13,407 bases of DNA from Elusimicrobia bacterium RIFCSPLOWO2_01_FULL_54_10 (GCA_001799975.1 MGUQ01000002.1:12065-25471), one strand, 5' to 3'; counted from the first letter of the stretch, positions 1 to 8,635 are shown. Program-made: numbers and translations. The notes: generated from the sequence alone by a model not told the origin.

Positions 1-1
1 C

Positions 2-40
2 TCGCCCCGCCCCAATCTGGGCGACCTCCTGGATACTTGA
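2..40 (+). CDS. 3' end of an unidentified upstream gene (partial)
   Basis: Only twelve codons and a TGA stop are visible; they read SPRPNLGDLLDT. The stop TGA (38-40) overlaps the TTG start of the next gene (37-39) in a TTGA arrangement, the same style of overlap seen at 936-939 (GTGA). That repeated geometry is the only evidence that this frame is coding. The product cannot be identified. The alternative is that the next gene starts upstream of the window, since its frame is open to base 1, and that this frame is non-coding. Confidence 0.35.
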   Translation, partial: SPRPNLGDLLDT

Positions 41-939
41 GGAAAATAGCCGCCCTCGCCGTTGTTTCTGCAGTCATCTACTTAAGCCTTCGTTCCACAA
101 CACCCTTCTTTCCCCGCGTGAGCGGCCCTGAAATTCCAAGGAGCAAGCTGGAACGGATTGTAGAAAAATCACTTAAGAGCATTGAAAACAACCCCTCCGA
201 CCTGACCGCCCGGGTGGACATGGGTGTGGCCCATTTTCACATGGGCCCCGAATTTTACGATGAAGCCCTGAACGAACTTTCCGATGCCTGGGCGGGCGGA
301 GCTTTTGACGAACGGATTTTTTATTATCTGGGCGTGCTCTATGAGAACATCACCGTCAATGAAGAAGCGGAAAAGCAATATCGCCGCTTTTTAAACCACC
401 ATCCGGATGACCGGGAAATTTTGCTCCGCCTGGCCCGCCTGCTGTTCCGGCAGGGCCATTGGGAACAAGCGGTGGAACAATACTCCAAGCTGGCCGAAAA
501 AACCCCGAAAGACTCCACTTCCCTGGTCAATCTGGGCCTGGCCTACCAAGCCCGGCATAAGACCGAATCCGCTCTCAAAGGCAAAGACAGGATGACGGAC
601 GCCGAAATCAGCGGGTTTTTAAATCAGGGCATCGCCCGGCTGGAACAGGCAAAAACTTTAAGTCCGGATCTGAGCCGGGGCATTCATCTTGCTCTCGCCG
701 AAATGTACGCTGCCTCTGAAGAGTGGGAAAAATCCCTGCAGGCGGCCGGAAATGAACTCCTTAAATATCCGGGAGCAGCCGACACTGCCGCTCTCGCACT
801 TCAGGCCCAGGCGCTGCAAAAGCTGAACCGCAACGAAGAATTGCTCAATACCTATGAAAAATGGGCGGCGGCAGACCCCAAGAACCGTTCCCTCCCCGGG
901 AAGATCTCAGCGCTTAAACGCAAGCTTAAGGCCAAGTGA
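37..939 (+). CDS. membrane-anchored TPR-repeat protein
   Basis: A 300-residue protein with an N-terminal hydrophobic segment (about residues 4-18, after a basic RK) that looks like an uncleaved signal anchor. The rest is helical tetratricopeptide-type repeats, clearest near residues 53-88, 93-125, 127-159, 160-211, 213-245 and 247-282. Each carries the Ala/Gly/Leu/Tyr spacing and a terminal P-x-D/N cap (NPSD, HPDD, TPKD, SPD, YPGA, DPKN). TPR proteins usually scaffold protein-protein contacts; the anchor suggests the repeats sit in the periplasm. The TTG start at 37 is chosen because it gives a sensible basic-hydrophobic N terminus and overlaps the preceding stop. The frame is open to base 1, so a start outside the window is possible. 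Its stop overlaps the GTG of the next gene, so it is probably translated with the peptidase/propeller/barrel protein and may partner it. No specific function can be assigned. Confidence 0.75.
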   Translation: MRKIAALAVVSAVIYLSLRSTTPFFPRVSGPEIPRSKLERIVEKSLKSIENNPSDLTARVDMGVAHFHMGPEFYDEALNELSDAWAGGAFDERIFYYLGVLYENITVNEEAEKQYRRFLNHHPDDREILLRLARLLFRQGHWEQAVEQYSKLAEKTPKDSTSLVNLGLAYQARHKTESALKGKDRMTDAEISGFLNQGIARLEQAKTLSPDLSRGIHLALAEMYAASEEWEKSLQAAGNELLKYPGAADTAALALQAQALQKLNRNEELLNTYEKWAAADPKNRSLPGKISALKRKLKAK

Positions 940-3782
940 AGCTGCGATTCCTCGCCGCTGGCTTGCTGTCGTCCGTCTGCGCGCTTGCCGCGGCACCCCT
1001 GCAAGGGGCGGCGCAAAACAAGGTCATCGTCAAGCGCTTCAACTGGAAAGTGGCCCGCACCCAGCATTTTGACATCTATCACATCCCCGGCTCCGAAAAA
1101 TTGCTTGAGCCCACCGCCAAAATCCTTGAAGAAGCCTATGCCCGCATCACCGGGCCGCTCGGCGTCCAAATCCCAAAACGCTCGGCTTTTTATCTTTATT
1201 TAAACCACAATGAGTTCGAACAGAACAATATCGTAGATGTGGGTGAAGGCACCGGCGGCGTAACGGAAGCATTCAAGGACCGTTTCCTGGTTTTTAACGA
1301 CGGCAGCCGCACCTGGCTGGAACACGTCGTGTTCCACGAATTCGTCCATGTCTGCCAGTTCCGCGTGCTCTATGCCGGATTTTGGAAGTCCGCCCGCCTG
1401 CTCAAGAGCGTGCTCTACCCGCTCTGGTTTATGGAAGGGTCCGCCGAATATTTTTCCGCCCACCGCGACGAGCCCCAGAAGGAAATGGTCATCCGCGACG
1501 CCGTCACCTCCAAGTCTCTCATTCCGCTCCGCCTCCTGCACGGATTCAATCATGTGAAGCCCCACCAGGTGACTCTGGCCTATAAAACGGGCTGCGCGGC
1601 CATGGAATACATCGCCAGAGAATATGGAGAAGAGAAGATTGGGCTGCTTCTCAAGAGCGTCACGGACAAATTCGACATCAACGGCGCCCTGCACGAAGTC
1701 TTGGGCATCTCCCTCACAGAGCTGGACGAAAAATTTGTGGAAGACCTTGAAGAGCGTTATGAGGAGGAAACCAAGGGGCTGAACGAACCTTCCTTTTACG
1801 GCCAGCCCTTAGCACCTCTGGATCCCATCTATCCCGTTTTCAGCGCCCAGCCTGCGTTTTTTCCCAACGGCGAGAGTTTGGCGTTCATTGGCGACAAGAA
1901 CGGTTTTGACGACATTTACCGGCATGATTTTGCCGACCGCCGCGCGGTGCCGCTGGACATTCAGAAGCGCTGGTCGCACAAGCTCGAAGCCATCCGGCGG
2001 GACAACTCCGCCCTTTCCATATCGCCGGACGGAAAAAAAATCCTGTTTGCTGGCGAGCACAAACAGCGGGACCACCTCTATATTTATGACATTGCGAGGG
2101 ACCGACTCCGCCTTCTAAAAATCGCCCTGGACGGCGTCAAATCGCCCCAGTTTTTTTCCAACGGAAAAAAAATCGCCTTTATCGGCATGAAAGACGGCTT
2201 GAACGACCTCTACATTTGCGACATCGAGGGAAGGAACTTGAGACAACTCAAGCAAACAGAAGAGGACGAAGGGGACCTGCGCATTTTTCCGGATGGCATC
2301 ACCCTCCTTTTCTCAAGAGAGAAGCTGGCCGAAGGCGAACCCGGCCACATGGAGCGCGATCTTTGGACCCACAACGCGGTCACCGGCGCGGAAACCCAGA
2401 TCACCCGCATGCCGGGCAACGAAACCCAGCCCTCCATTGACTCCAAAGGCCGCGAAATCCTGTTCGTGGGGGACGGCACGGGCCGGTTTGAAATCTACCG
2501 CATGGAAAGCGGGAAGGAGCCCGCACAGCTCACCCGCTCGATCGGGGGAAGTTTTCAGCCGACCTATCATCCCAAACAGGATCTCTTTGTTTTTACGGGA
2601 TTTCGCAAAGGACAGCAGCAGATTTACTTGACCCCGGCAAGAACCGCCCCGGCGGCCTCCACGGCGCAAGACCTGATGGAGCAGATCCGCGCTCGCGCCG
2701 AAGTGAAATCCACTGTCGAAACCTACGCCGCCCTAGCCAGCACCTGGTCCATCACCCAGCCCGTGCGCAAATACCGCTTCCGAGCTTCCACTGACTTCTT
2801 CTTTCCCGTTTTCTTTTATTCGTCTACGGACGGGCTGTTCTTCTCCGCTTATTGGCAGGCCTCAGAAATGCTGGGCAACCACCAGCTTCAAACCGCCGTC
2901 ACATACGCTTCCGCACTTGATTTTCTCAACTATCAGGTTCTTTATTCATATCTCCGATTCCGCCCGCAGTTTTTTGTGGGCGTGCAGGGCGACACGCAGG
3001 AAAATGTTTTTGTGACCACGCGCGAACGCCGCCGCGAAGACGCCCAGTTCGTGGGCATCACTTACCCTTTGAACCGCTTTGACAGCCTCACCACCCGATT
3101 CCTGACCACGCAGAGGAATGTGCAGTACACCGATGATGATTTTGTGGCCTTGCGCGCCGTGGGGCGCGAAAATGTCGCGGGTTTGTCATTTGTGAGGAAC
3201 ATTTCCCAGGGCCGCTATCTGGAAACCACCAGCGGATACCGATTCAGCATCAACGGGGAAGAGTCTGACGATGCCCTGGGCAGCACTCTGGACTACCGCA
3301 ACTTGTTTTGGGATTACAACCACTTCGTGCCCGCGCCGTCCGAAGGCACGGTGGCGTTCCGCCTAATGGGCGGGGCCAGCTTCGGCAGCGACAAGCAATT
3401 TTTCCGCACGGGCGGTTCAGATTTGCTCCGCGGATATGAACGCTTCAGCCTCCAGAACGCCTCCAGCCGCTTTGCGATTGCCAACTTGGAATACCGCTTT
3501 CCCATTGTCTTGAACGCCAACACCCACATCTGGTTTCTTTTCCCGGACTTTCTCTTTAAAAATGTTTACGGGCACATTTTCATGGATCAAGGTATTCTGT
3601 GGGAGCACGCCCCTGACCTGGCCCGCCAGCAGTTGAAGGATATTAAGCATTCCATCGGGGTGGGCTTGCGGTTTCAGGCCTTTGTGCTTCAAACTTTCCC
3701 CATTTCCATCCAGGCGGATTACGCCCGCCGCACCGTGGACGGAGAGCAGGTTTTTTATCTTGGCTTTGGACCCCATTTTTGA
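936..3782 (+). CDS. exported zinc-peptidase / TolB-like propeller / Omp85-like barrel fusion
   Basis: About 948 residues. A signal peptide covers residues 1 to ~26 (cleavage near QGAA|Q). Residues ~40-280 resemble the peptidase MA-like gluzincin domain: HEFVH at 134-138 supplies the zinc histidines and catalytic Glu, and WFMEGSAEY (164-172) supplies a plausible third ligand, Glu167. Residues ~300-570 hold about six PD40/TolB-type blades with recurring FFPNG, SPDGKKI, FSNGKKI, FPDG and DSKGREI turns, each ending in a D/E-(I/L)-Y strand. Residues ~600-948 are strand-rich and carry LLRGYERF (~831), like the Omp85 motif 6 RGF/Y, then NLEYRFPI and a C-terminal FYLGFGPHF ending in Phe, typical of BamA-assembled barrels. 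I infer an outer-membrane-anchored protease or protein-handling factor; its substrate is unknown. The GTG start overlaps the TPR gene's TGA and has AAGG (928-931) upstream. Domain identities are solid by pattern; the role is inferred. Confidence 0.85.
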   Translation: MKLRFLAAGLLSSVCALAAAPLQGAAQNKVIVKRFNWKVARTQHFDIYHIPGSEKLLEPTAKILEEAYARITGPLGVQIPKRSAFYLYLNHNEFEQNNIVDVGEGTGGVTEAFKDRFLVFNDGSRTWLEHVVFHEFVHVCQFRVLYAGFWKSARLLKSVLYPLWFMEGSAEYFSAHRDEPQKEMVIRDAVTSKSLIPLRLLHGFNHVKPHQVTLAYKTGCAAMEYIAREYGEEKIGLLLKSVTDKFDINGALHEVLGISLTELDEKFVEDLEERYEEETKGLNEPSFYGQPLAPLDPIYPVFSAQPAFFPNGESLAFIGDKNGFDDIYRHDFADRRAVPLDIQKRWSHKLEAIRRDNSALSISPDGKKILFAGEHKQRDHLYIYDIARDRLRLLKIALDGVKSPQFFSNGKKIAFIGMKDGLNDLYICDIEGRNLRQLKQTEEDEGDLRIFPDGITLLFSREKLAEGEPGHMERDLWTHNAVTGAETQITRMPGNETQPSIDSKGREILFVGDGTGRFEIYRMESGKEPAQLTRSIGGSFQPTYHPKQDLFVFTGFRKGQQQIYLTPARTAPAASTAQDLMEQIRARAEVKSTVETYAALASTWSITQPVRKYRFRASTDFFFPVFFYSSTDGLFFSAYWQASEMLGNHQLQTAVTYASALDFLNYQVLYSYLRFRPQFFVGVQGDTQENVFVTTRERRREDAQFVGITYPLNRFDSLTTRFLTTQRNVQYTDDDFVALRAVGRENVAGLSFVRNISQGRYLETTSGYRFSINGEESDDALGSTLDYRNLFWDYNHFVPAPSEGTVAFRLMGGASFGSDKQFFRTGGSDLLRGYERFSLQNASSRFAIANLEYRFPIVLNANTHIWFLFPDFLFKNVYGHIFMDQGILWEHAPDLARQQLKDIKHSIGVGLRFQAFVLQTFPISIQADYARRTVDGEQVFYLGFGPHF

Positions 3783-3788
3783 CAAAAT
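3760..3788 (+). promoter_or_regulatory. possible extended -10 promoter for the cstA operon
   Basis: A TTGGCT (3760-3765) lies 17 nt before CAAAAT (3783-3788), which is preceded by the extended -10 dinucleotide TG (3780-3781). Each hexamer matches the sigma-70 consensus at four of six positions. The ATG of the next gene is at 3798, so a start 7 nt past the -10 would leave a leader of only two or three bases. This matches the layout before 9429 and 11502. It overlaps the end of the preceding coding region and is a weak call on its own. Confidence 0.3.
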
Positions 3789-3797
3789 GGCATAAGC

Positions 3798-4040
3798 ATG
3801 GCAAAAAATAAAAACCGTCAGGCTCATATTGTGCAGTCCGATGTAAATCCGTCTGCCGGCCCTGCCGGAATTTCATCCCGGGGCTGGAAGATCATCGGTG
3901 CGGGCGCGGGAATCGTCATCGTCGGATTCATCGTTCTCACATTCACGGACCCCGCAGGCCAGAACTGGGCTTCGAACCTCTCGCCCTTCCTGATTTTGGG
4001 CGGATACGGCGTTATCGCCGCGGGCATTCTCAAAAAATAA
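3798..4040 (+). CDS. small two-helix membrane protein upstream of cstA
   Basis: An 80-residue protein with a polar N terminus (MAKNKNRQAHIVQSD), a first transmembrane helix at about residues 29-49 (WKIIGAGAGIVIVGFIVLTF), a short DPAGQNWASN loop and a second helix at about 61-77 (LSPFLILGGYGVIAAGIL), ending in KK. The layout recalls the DUF3098 type of two-helix protein, though I cannot confirm membership. It is not a YbdD/YjiX homologue, the small partner that follows cstA in enterobacteria. It ends 4 nt before the cstA ATG and lies 15 nt after the preceding gene. There is no Shine-Dalgarno sequence. The tight spacing suggests co-expression with CstA and perhaps physical association, which is inference. 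Confidence 0.7.
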   Translation: MAKNKNRQAHIVQSDVNPSAGPAGISSRGWKIIGAGAGIVIVGFIVLTFTDPAGQNWASNLSPFLILGGYGVIAAGILKK

Positions 4041-4044
4041 TTTC

Positions 4045-5718
4045 ATGTCCCTGCCCATTTTGGCAATCCTTGTGATTGGAACCCTCGCGTTGGGGTACCG
4101 TTTCTACGGCCAATTTGTGGCAAGCCAGTTTGCACTCACTGATAAAAATCCCACTCCAGCCGTTCAGGTCAACGACGGGGCGGATTTTGTTCCCACCAGG
4201 CCTTTTTACCTTCTGGGCCAGCATTTTTCCGCCATCGCCGCGGCCGGGCCCATTGCGGGTCCCATCATCGCCTGCCAGATGTTCGGATGGCTGCCTTGCG
4301 TCCTCTGGATTGTCCTTGGCGTCATTTTCATCGGCGCGGTCCATGATTTCGCATCGCTTGTGGCCTCCGTGCGCCACGGGGCCAGGTCCGTGGCGGAAAT
4401 CATGAAGGAAAACATCGGCGGGCGGGCCTACCTGGCCATGATGGCCTTTATCTGGATTGCGCTCCTCTATGTGATTGTGGCCTTCACGGACATCACGGCG
4501 GGCACATTTGTGGGCATCACGGAGGAATTTAAAGAAAGGGATTTTTCTTTCAACCCAGGCGGGGCCGTGGCGGCCTCCAGCGTGATGTATCTCATGCTTT
4601 CAATCCTCATGGGCCTCGTGCAGAAAAAGTTCAACCCTCCTCTCTGGCTTCTCACCCTCATTTTTGTGCCGGCCACCCTGGGCGCGGTGTGGGCAGGCAC
4701 TCAAGTTTCCACGCTCCTCCTCTTCACCCAAAAAACCTGGGGTCTTTCGATTTTGGTCTATTGTTTTGTTGCATCGCTCCTTCCTGTATGGCTTCTGTTG
4801 CAGCCGCGCGGTTATTTGGGCGGCTTTGTGCTTTACATGGCCCTCGCCGTGGGCGTGATTGGCATTTTCTTTGGACAATTTCAGGTTCAACAGCCGGCAT
4901 TCAAAGGCTGGAGCGGAGCGGGCGCCACGGACGCCCTCTTTCCGTTTCTCTTCGTCACCATCGCCTGCGGGGCCTGCTCCGGGTTTCACGGGCTTGTTTG
5001 CTCCGGCACCACATCCAAACAGATTGAAAAAGAATCCCATTGCCGTCCTGTGGGATTTGGCGGCATGCTCCTGGAGGCGTTTGTTGCCATGATTGCGCTT
5101 TCCACGGTCATGATTCTTTCTCAGCAGCCCATTATGCCCGGCCCCGGAAAAATTTACGGCAACGGCATGGGATATTTTCTCACCATTCTTATCGGCGAGC
5201 AAAACATCCTCTTCGCCATCACTTTCGGCGCCATGGCTTTTTCCACGTTTATTTTTGACACGCTTGATGTTGCTACCCGCCTGGGCCGCTACATTTTGCA
5301 GGAGCTTTTCAACCTGAAGGGGCCTTCAGGCGCCGCCATCGCCACGGCGGCAACCGTTGCTCTCCCGGTTTTACTTGTTTCTTTTGCCGGAGCAGGCTCT
5401 TATCGGCAGTTCTGGACTCTTTTTGGCACCACCAACCAGCTCCTGGCCGCCCTTTCGCTGCTGGGACTCACGGTCTGGATGAAAAAAACCGGGAAAAATT
5501 ATTGGATCACCCTTATCCCAATGATTTTCGTCATGAGCATTACGCTTTGGTCCCTGCTGATCCAAACCTCAAGGGCATTCAGCACATTTTCTGGTGTGAA
5601 CATCTCATTTATGAACGGGATGAGCGCCCTTGTGCTGATTTCTCTGACTGGACTTTTGATTTATGATTCTGTACAAACTCTGAAGGGGGAATTATGGCAA
5701 GAAAAAAAATTAGCGTAA
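4045..5718 (+). CDS. cstA: carbon starvation protein A family transporter (short form)
   Basis: A 557-residue polytopic inner-membrane protein. Family hallmarks are the N-terminal [17 protein letters not shown] followed by GPIAGP (about 45-73), VHDF (99-102), [15 protein letters not shown] (312-326), [14 protein letters not shown] (404-417) and [13 protein letters not shown] (460-472). CstA and its relative BtsT import peptides and/or pyruvate when nutrients are scarce. It is clearly shorter than the ~700-residue E. coli proteins, in line with the short CstA forms of several phyla; the reduction is mainly in the C-terminal half. ATG 4045 gives the normal hydrophobic start ([21 protein letters not shown]). 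Its 3' end overlaps the malate dehydrogenase gene by 25 nt, so the two are on one message. The link to mdh and an aspartase-type gene suggests a role in feeding C3/C4 carbon into central metabolism. Confidence 0.93.
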   Translation: MSLPILAILVIGTLALGYRFYGQFVASQFALTDKNPTPAVQVNDGADFVPTRPFYLLGQHFSAIAAAGPIAGPIIACQMFGWLPCVLWIVLGVIFIGAVHDFASLVASVRHGARSVAEIMKENIGGRAYLAMMAFIWIALLYVIVAFTDITAGTFVGITEEFKERDFSFNPGGAVAASSVMYLMLSILMGLVQKKFNPPLWLLTLIFVPATLGAVWAGTQVSTLLLFTQKTWGLSILVYCFVASLLPVWLLLQPRGYLGGFVLYMALAVGVIGIFFGQFQVQQPAFKGWSGAGATDALFPFLFVTIACGACSGFHGLVCSGTTSKQIEKESHCRPVGFGGMLLEAFVAMIALSTVMILSQQPIMPGPGKIYGNGMGYFLTILIGEQNILFAITFGAMAFSTFIFDTLDVATRLGRYILQELFNLKGPSGAAIATAATVALPVLLVSFAGAGSYRQFWTLFGTTNQLLAALSLLGLTVWMKKTGKNYWITLIPMIFVMSITLWSLLIQTSRAFSTFSGVNISFMNGMSALVLISLTGLLIYDSVQTLKGELWQEKKLA

Positions 5719-6644
5719 TCGGAGCCGGCAATGTCGGCGCCACGCTCACCCAGCGGCTGGCCGAAGCGGAGTTAGGGGATGTTGTCGTTCTGGATATTCC
5801 GCAGACGGAAGGCATGCCAGCGGGCAAGGCGCTCGATATTTTGCAGGCAGGGTCGGTGTATGGCTACGACTCCAAAGTCAAAGGCACAACAAGCTATGAC
5901 GACACTGCCAACTCCGACATCGTCGTCATCACGGCGGGCATTCCGCGCAAGCCTGGCATGAGCCGCGATGATCTGCTCAGCACCAATGCGGGCATTGTCA
6001 AAACCGTAACGGAAAATGTGGCAAAGGCGTCGCCGAACGCCATTCTCATAGTTGTTTCGAACCCGTTGGATGCCATGGTCTATGTGGCCTTGAAAACTTC
6101 CGGATTCCCGAAACACCGCGTCATCGGCATGGCGGGCGTTTTGGATTCATCCAGGATGGCCACATTCATTGCGGAGGCCACGCAGTCTTCCGTGGAAGAC
6201 GTCCAAACCATGGTTCTGGGCGGCCACGGAGACACGATGGTGCCCATCACGCGCTATTGCACGGTGGCGGGAGTTTCCATCGACGAAATTTTGAAGAAAG
6301 AACAGGTGGCGGCCATCGTCAAGCGCACGGCGGAAGGCGGAGCTGAAATTGTGAAGCTCCTCAAAACCGGCTCCGCGTTTTACGCGCCTTCGGCTTCAGT
6401 AGTGGCCATGGTGGAATCCATCCTCAAAGACAAAAAGCGCATTCTGCCCTGCGCGGCGTTCCTGCAGGGAGAGTACGGCATCAATGATCTCTATGTGGGC
6501 GTGCCAGTGAAACTCGGCGAGCGCGGCATCGAGCAGATCATCCAGCTCAACCTGACCGTGGAAGAGCGCGTTGCTCTCCAAAAATCAGCAGAATCCGTCA
6601 AAGAGCTGGTGGAAGTCATGCGCCGCATGAAGGTGGTTTCCTAA
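5694..6644 (+). CDS. mdh: NAD-dependent malate dehydrogenase (LDH-like type)
   Basis: 316 residues, normal for LDH-like malate dehydrogenases. It interconverts malate and oxaloacetate with NAD. GAGNVG at 10-15 is the Rossmann glycine motif, and Asp34 (VVLDI) favours NAD over NADP. The loop [13 protein letters not shown] (83-95) holds substrate arginines R85 and R91; Arg rather than Gln at this loop position is what separates malate from lactate dehydrogenases. N123 (SNP), D151 with R154 (DSSR) and H178 (GGHGD) complete the active site. ATG 5694 is preceded by AGGGGGA (5684-5690), one of the better Shine-Dalgarno sequences in the operon. The start lies inside the 3' end of cstA, and the stop overlaps the next ATG as TAATG. 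All key residues are present, so the enzyme should be functional. Confidence 0.95.
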   Translation: MARKKISVIGAGNVGATLTQRLAEAELGDVVVLDIPQTEGMPAGKALDILQAGSVYGYDSKVKGTTSYDDTANSDIVVITAGIPRKPGMSRDDLLSTNAGIVKTVTENVAKASPNAILIVVSNPLDAMVYVALKTSGFPKHRVIGMAGVLDSSRMATFIAEATQSSVEDVQTMVLGGHGDTMVPITRYCTVAGVSIDEILKKEQVAAIVKRTAEGGAEIVKLLKTGSAFYAPSASVVAMVESILKDKKRILPCAAFLQGEYGINDLYVGVPVKLGERGIEQIIQLNLTVEERVALQKSAESVKELVEVMRRMKVVS

Positions 6645-8050
6645 TGGCCAGGAACGGTACGCGCACGGAAAAAGACTCTCTGGGCTTAAAAGAAGTCCCC
6701 GATTCCGCCTATTGGGGCATCCAGACCCAGCGCGCGGTCGAAAATTACCCCATTTCAGGCCTGCGCGAGCATCCGAAATTCATCGAATCATTCGTGATCG
6801 TCAAAAAAGCCTGCGCGACGGTGAACATGGAATTGGGCCTACTCAAAAAGGAAATCGCAAAGGCCATCGTCAAGGCGTGCGATGAAATCTTGTCCGGCAA
6901 ATTCAGGGACCAGTTCGTGGTGGATGTTTTTCAGGCGGGAGCGGGCACGTCGTTCAACATGAATGTCAATGAAGTCCTGGCCAACCGAGCCATCGAGATC
7001 ATGGGAGGCAAAAAGGGTGAATACGATACATGCCATCCCAATGACCATGTCAACATGGCCCAGTCCACCAACGATGTTTTTCCCACAGCCATGCGCGTCA
7101 GCGCGCGCCTGCTGGTGGCTGAGCTCATTCCTGAACTCAACGAGCTGGAGTCTGCCTTAGGCATCAAGGCGAGGGAATTCGATTCCATCTTGAAATCCGG
7201 AAGGACTCATTTGCAGGACGCCGTTCCCGTCCGCCTGGGCCAGGAATTTGCCGCCTATTACAGATCCGTGCAGAAATGCCGCCAGAGAGTGGAGGCCGTC
7301 GCAAAAATGGTGGAAGAGCTGGGGATTGGCGGAAGCGCCGCCGGCACGGGGCTCAACACGCACCCCGATTACCGAAAAAAAGTCTGCAAATGCTTAAGCC
7401 AATGGACGAAAATCGAATTCAGCGCCGCCCCCGACATGCGGGAAGCCATGCAGTCCAACCTTCCCATCGCGGCGTTGGCCGCCACCCTGAAACTTCTCGC
7501 CGGCGAAATCGGCCGCATCTCCAACGACTTCCGCCTCCTCTGTTCGGGACCGCTCACAGGATTTGCTGAAATCATCCTGCCGGCGGTTCAGCCGGGCTCT
7601 TCCATCATGCCCGGCAAGGTGAACCCTTCGATGGCCGAGATGATGAACCAGGTCTGCTTTCAGGTGATGGGCGCCGAGCAGACCATCTCCCTGGCCTCCC
7701 AAGCGGGCCAGCTTGAGTTGAATGTCATGATGCCCGTGATGGCCTTCAACATCAACTTTTCTCTGGAAATCATGAAGAACGCCATCCGGGAATTCACGAA
7801 CCGTTGCGTCAAAGGGATCCAGGCCGATGAAGCCCGCTGCAGGCACTATGCCGAAGTGAGTCCGTCTCTGGCCACGGCGCTCAACCCCTCCATCGGCTAT
7901 GCCCGCGCCGCCGAAGTGGTGAAAAAGGCCCTCAAAGAGAAAAAATCCATTCCTCAGGTTGCCCTGGAAGACAAACTCCTCACCAAAGAGCAAATAAAAA
8001 AAATTCTTAATCCCAAACTGCTTACAGAGCCTGGCCTGCCAGGAAAATAA
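6644..8050 (+). CDS. aspA: aspartate ammonia-lyase type member of the fumarase/aspartase superfamily
   Basis: 468 residues. The signature GSSIMPGKVNP (318-328) marks the superfamily. Detail favours aspartase (aspartate to fumarate plus ammonia) over class II fumarase. GAGTSFNMN (99-107) matches aspartases rather than the GSGTQSNMN of FumC; QSTND (140-144) replaces FumC QSSND; NPSMAEMMNQVCFQV and SQAGQLELNV resemble Bacillus aspartase; and the C terminus (ILNPKLLTEPGLPGK) matches that enzyme's ending. Residues equivalent to Bacillus T101, S140, T141, N142, T187, H188, S318, K324 and N326 are all present, offset by one. One oddity is MMPV (362-365) where aspartases usually have MEPV. It follows mdh with a TAATG overlap, and AAGGTGG (6630-6636) is a good ribosome site. 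Beside mdh a fumarase role would also make sense, so specificity is not certain. Confidence 0.78.
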   Translation: MARNGTRTEKDSLGLKEVPDSAYWGIQTQRAVENYPISGLREHPKFIESFVIVKKACATVNMELGLLKKEIAKAIVKACDEILSGKFRDQFVVDVFQAGAGTSFNMNVNEVLANRAIEIMGGKKGEYDTCHPNDHVNMAQSTNDVFPTAMRVSARLLVAELIPELNELESALGIKAREFDSILKSGRTHLQDAVPVRLGQEFAAYYRSVQKCRQRVEAVAKMVEELGIGGSAAGTGLNTHPDYRKKVCKCLSQWTKIEFSAAPDMREAMQSNLPIAALAATLKLLAGEIGRISNDFRLLCSGPLTGFAEIILPAVQPGSSIMPGKVNPSMAEMMNQVCFQVMGAEQTISLASQAGQLELNVMMPVMAFNINFSLEIMKNAIREFTNRCVKGIQADEARCRHYAEVSPSLATALNPSIGYARAAEVVKKALKEKKSIPQVALEDKLLTKEQIKKILNPKLLTEPGLPGK

Positions 8051-8622
8051 TGAAACTCTTTACCAGTAACTTCTTCAAAGGCGTTGTCGTCCTCCTTCCC
8101 ATCACCCTCACACTCTATATCGGCTATTTCATTTTCATACGCATGGACCGCCTGGGCCGGCTTATTTTGGGACAGTGGATCACTCGTGAAGACCTTCTCA
8201 CCGGCATAGGGTTCCTCTCCACGCTTTCCTTCATCGCCCTCGTGGGATACAGCTCTTCCTTCTGGCTCACCTCCGGCTTGATTGATTGGGTCGAGAGCCA
8301 GTTTGGCCGGAGCCCCATCATGAAGGGCGTCTATGGCACCATCCGCGACGCCGTGCGCTCCATTCTGGGTGAAAAAAAGGTCTTCTCGCAGGCTGTGCTG
8401 GTGGATCTTCCGGCGCTGGGCATCCAGCGGGTGGGATTCGTCACCCAAGAAAAACCCACTTTTTTTGCGGCGGGAGAGGAGAAAATCGTGGTGTATCTGC
8501 CTCATTCTTTTCAGATTTCAGGCGAGATGATCGTGGTTTCAAAATCCCAGGTGAAGTTCCTGGACCTTCCGGCTGAAGAAGCGCTCAAGCTGATCATGTC
8601 CGCCGGCATCGCCAAGTCCTAA
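8050..8622 (+). CDS. DUF502 family inner-membrane protein
   Basis: 190 residues matching the DUF502 (PF04367) layout: a short basic start, a first membrane helix at about 10-30 (GVVVLLPITLTLYIGYFIFI), a second near 50-75, then SPIMKGVYGTIRD (88-100), and a soluble C-terminal half with AVLVDLPALGIQRVGFVTQE and a final IMSAG. The family is widespread and of unknown function. The usual PTTPNPTSG segment is diverged here to PHSFQISG (~151-158). ATG 8050 overlaps the preceding stop (TAATG), and AGGA (8041-8044) lies 5 nt upstream. It sits 13 nt before the pantothenate kinase gene, so it is part of the same operon. Confidence 0.85.
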   Translation: MKLFTSNFFKGVVVLLPITLTLYIGYFIFIRMDRLGRLILGQWITREDLLTGIGFLSTLSFIALVGYSSSFWLTSGLIDWVESQFGRSPIMKGVYGTIRDAVRSILGEKKVFSQAVLVDLPALGIQRVGFVTQEKPTFFAAGEEKIVVYLPHSFQISGEMIVVSKSQVKFLDLPAEEALKLIMSAGIAKS

Positions 8623-8635
8623 GAACATTTCCAAG

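Noticed and set aside
966..980. Cys15 in the signal peptide of the fusion protein as a lipoprotein site.
   Set aside because: The residue before Cys is Val and the hydrophobic core runs on; the AAA/QGAA region gives a normal signal peptidase I site.
3779..3808. TTGACA at 3779-3784 as the -35 of a promoter for the small protein/cstA.
   Set aside because: At 16-18 nt spacing there are only poly-A hexamers, and they lie downstream of the ATG at 3798; the start would miss the gene. The TG-extended element at 3783 was kept instead as a weak call.
4600..5202. Antisense open frame opposite cstA (about 200 codons).
   Set aside because: Its translation is highly charged and lacks motifs, as expected from the complement of membrane-helix codons; cstA is unambiguous.
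7394..8505. Two antisense open frames opposite the lyase and DUF502 genes.
   Set aside because: Both are His/Gly-rich mirror translations of well-conserved plus-strand genes.
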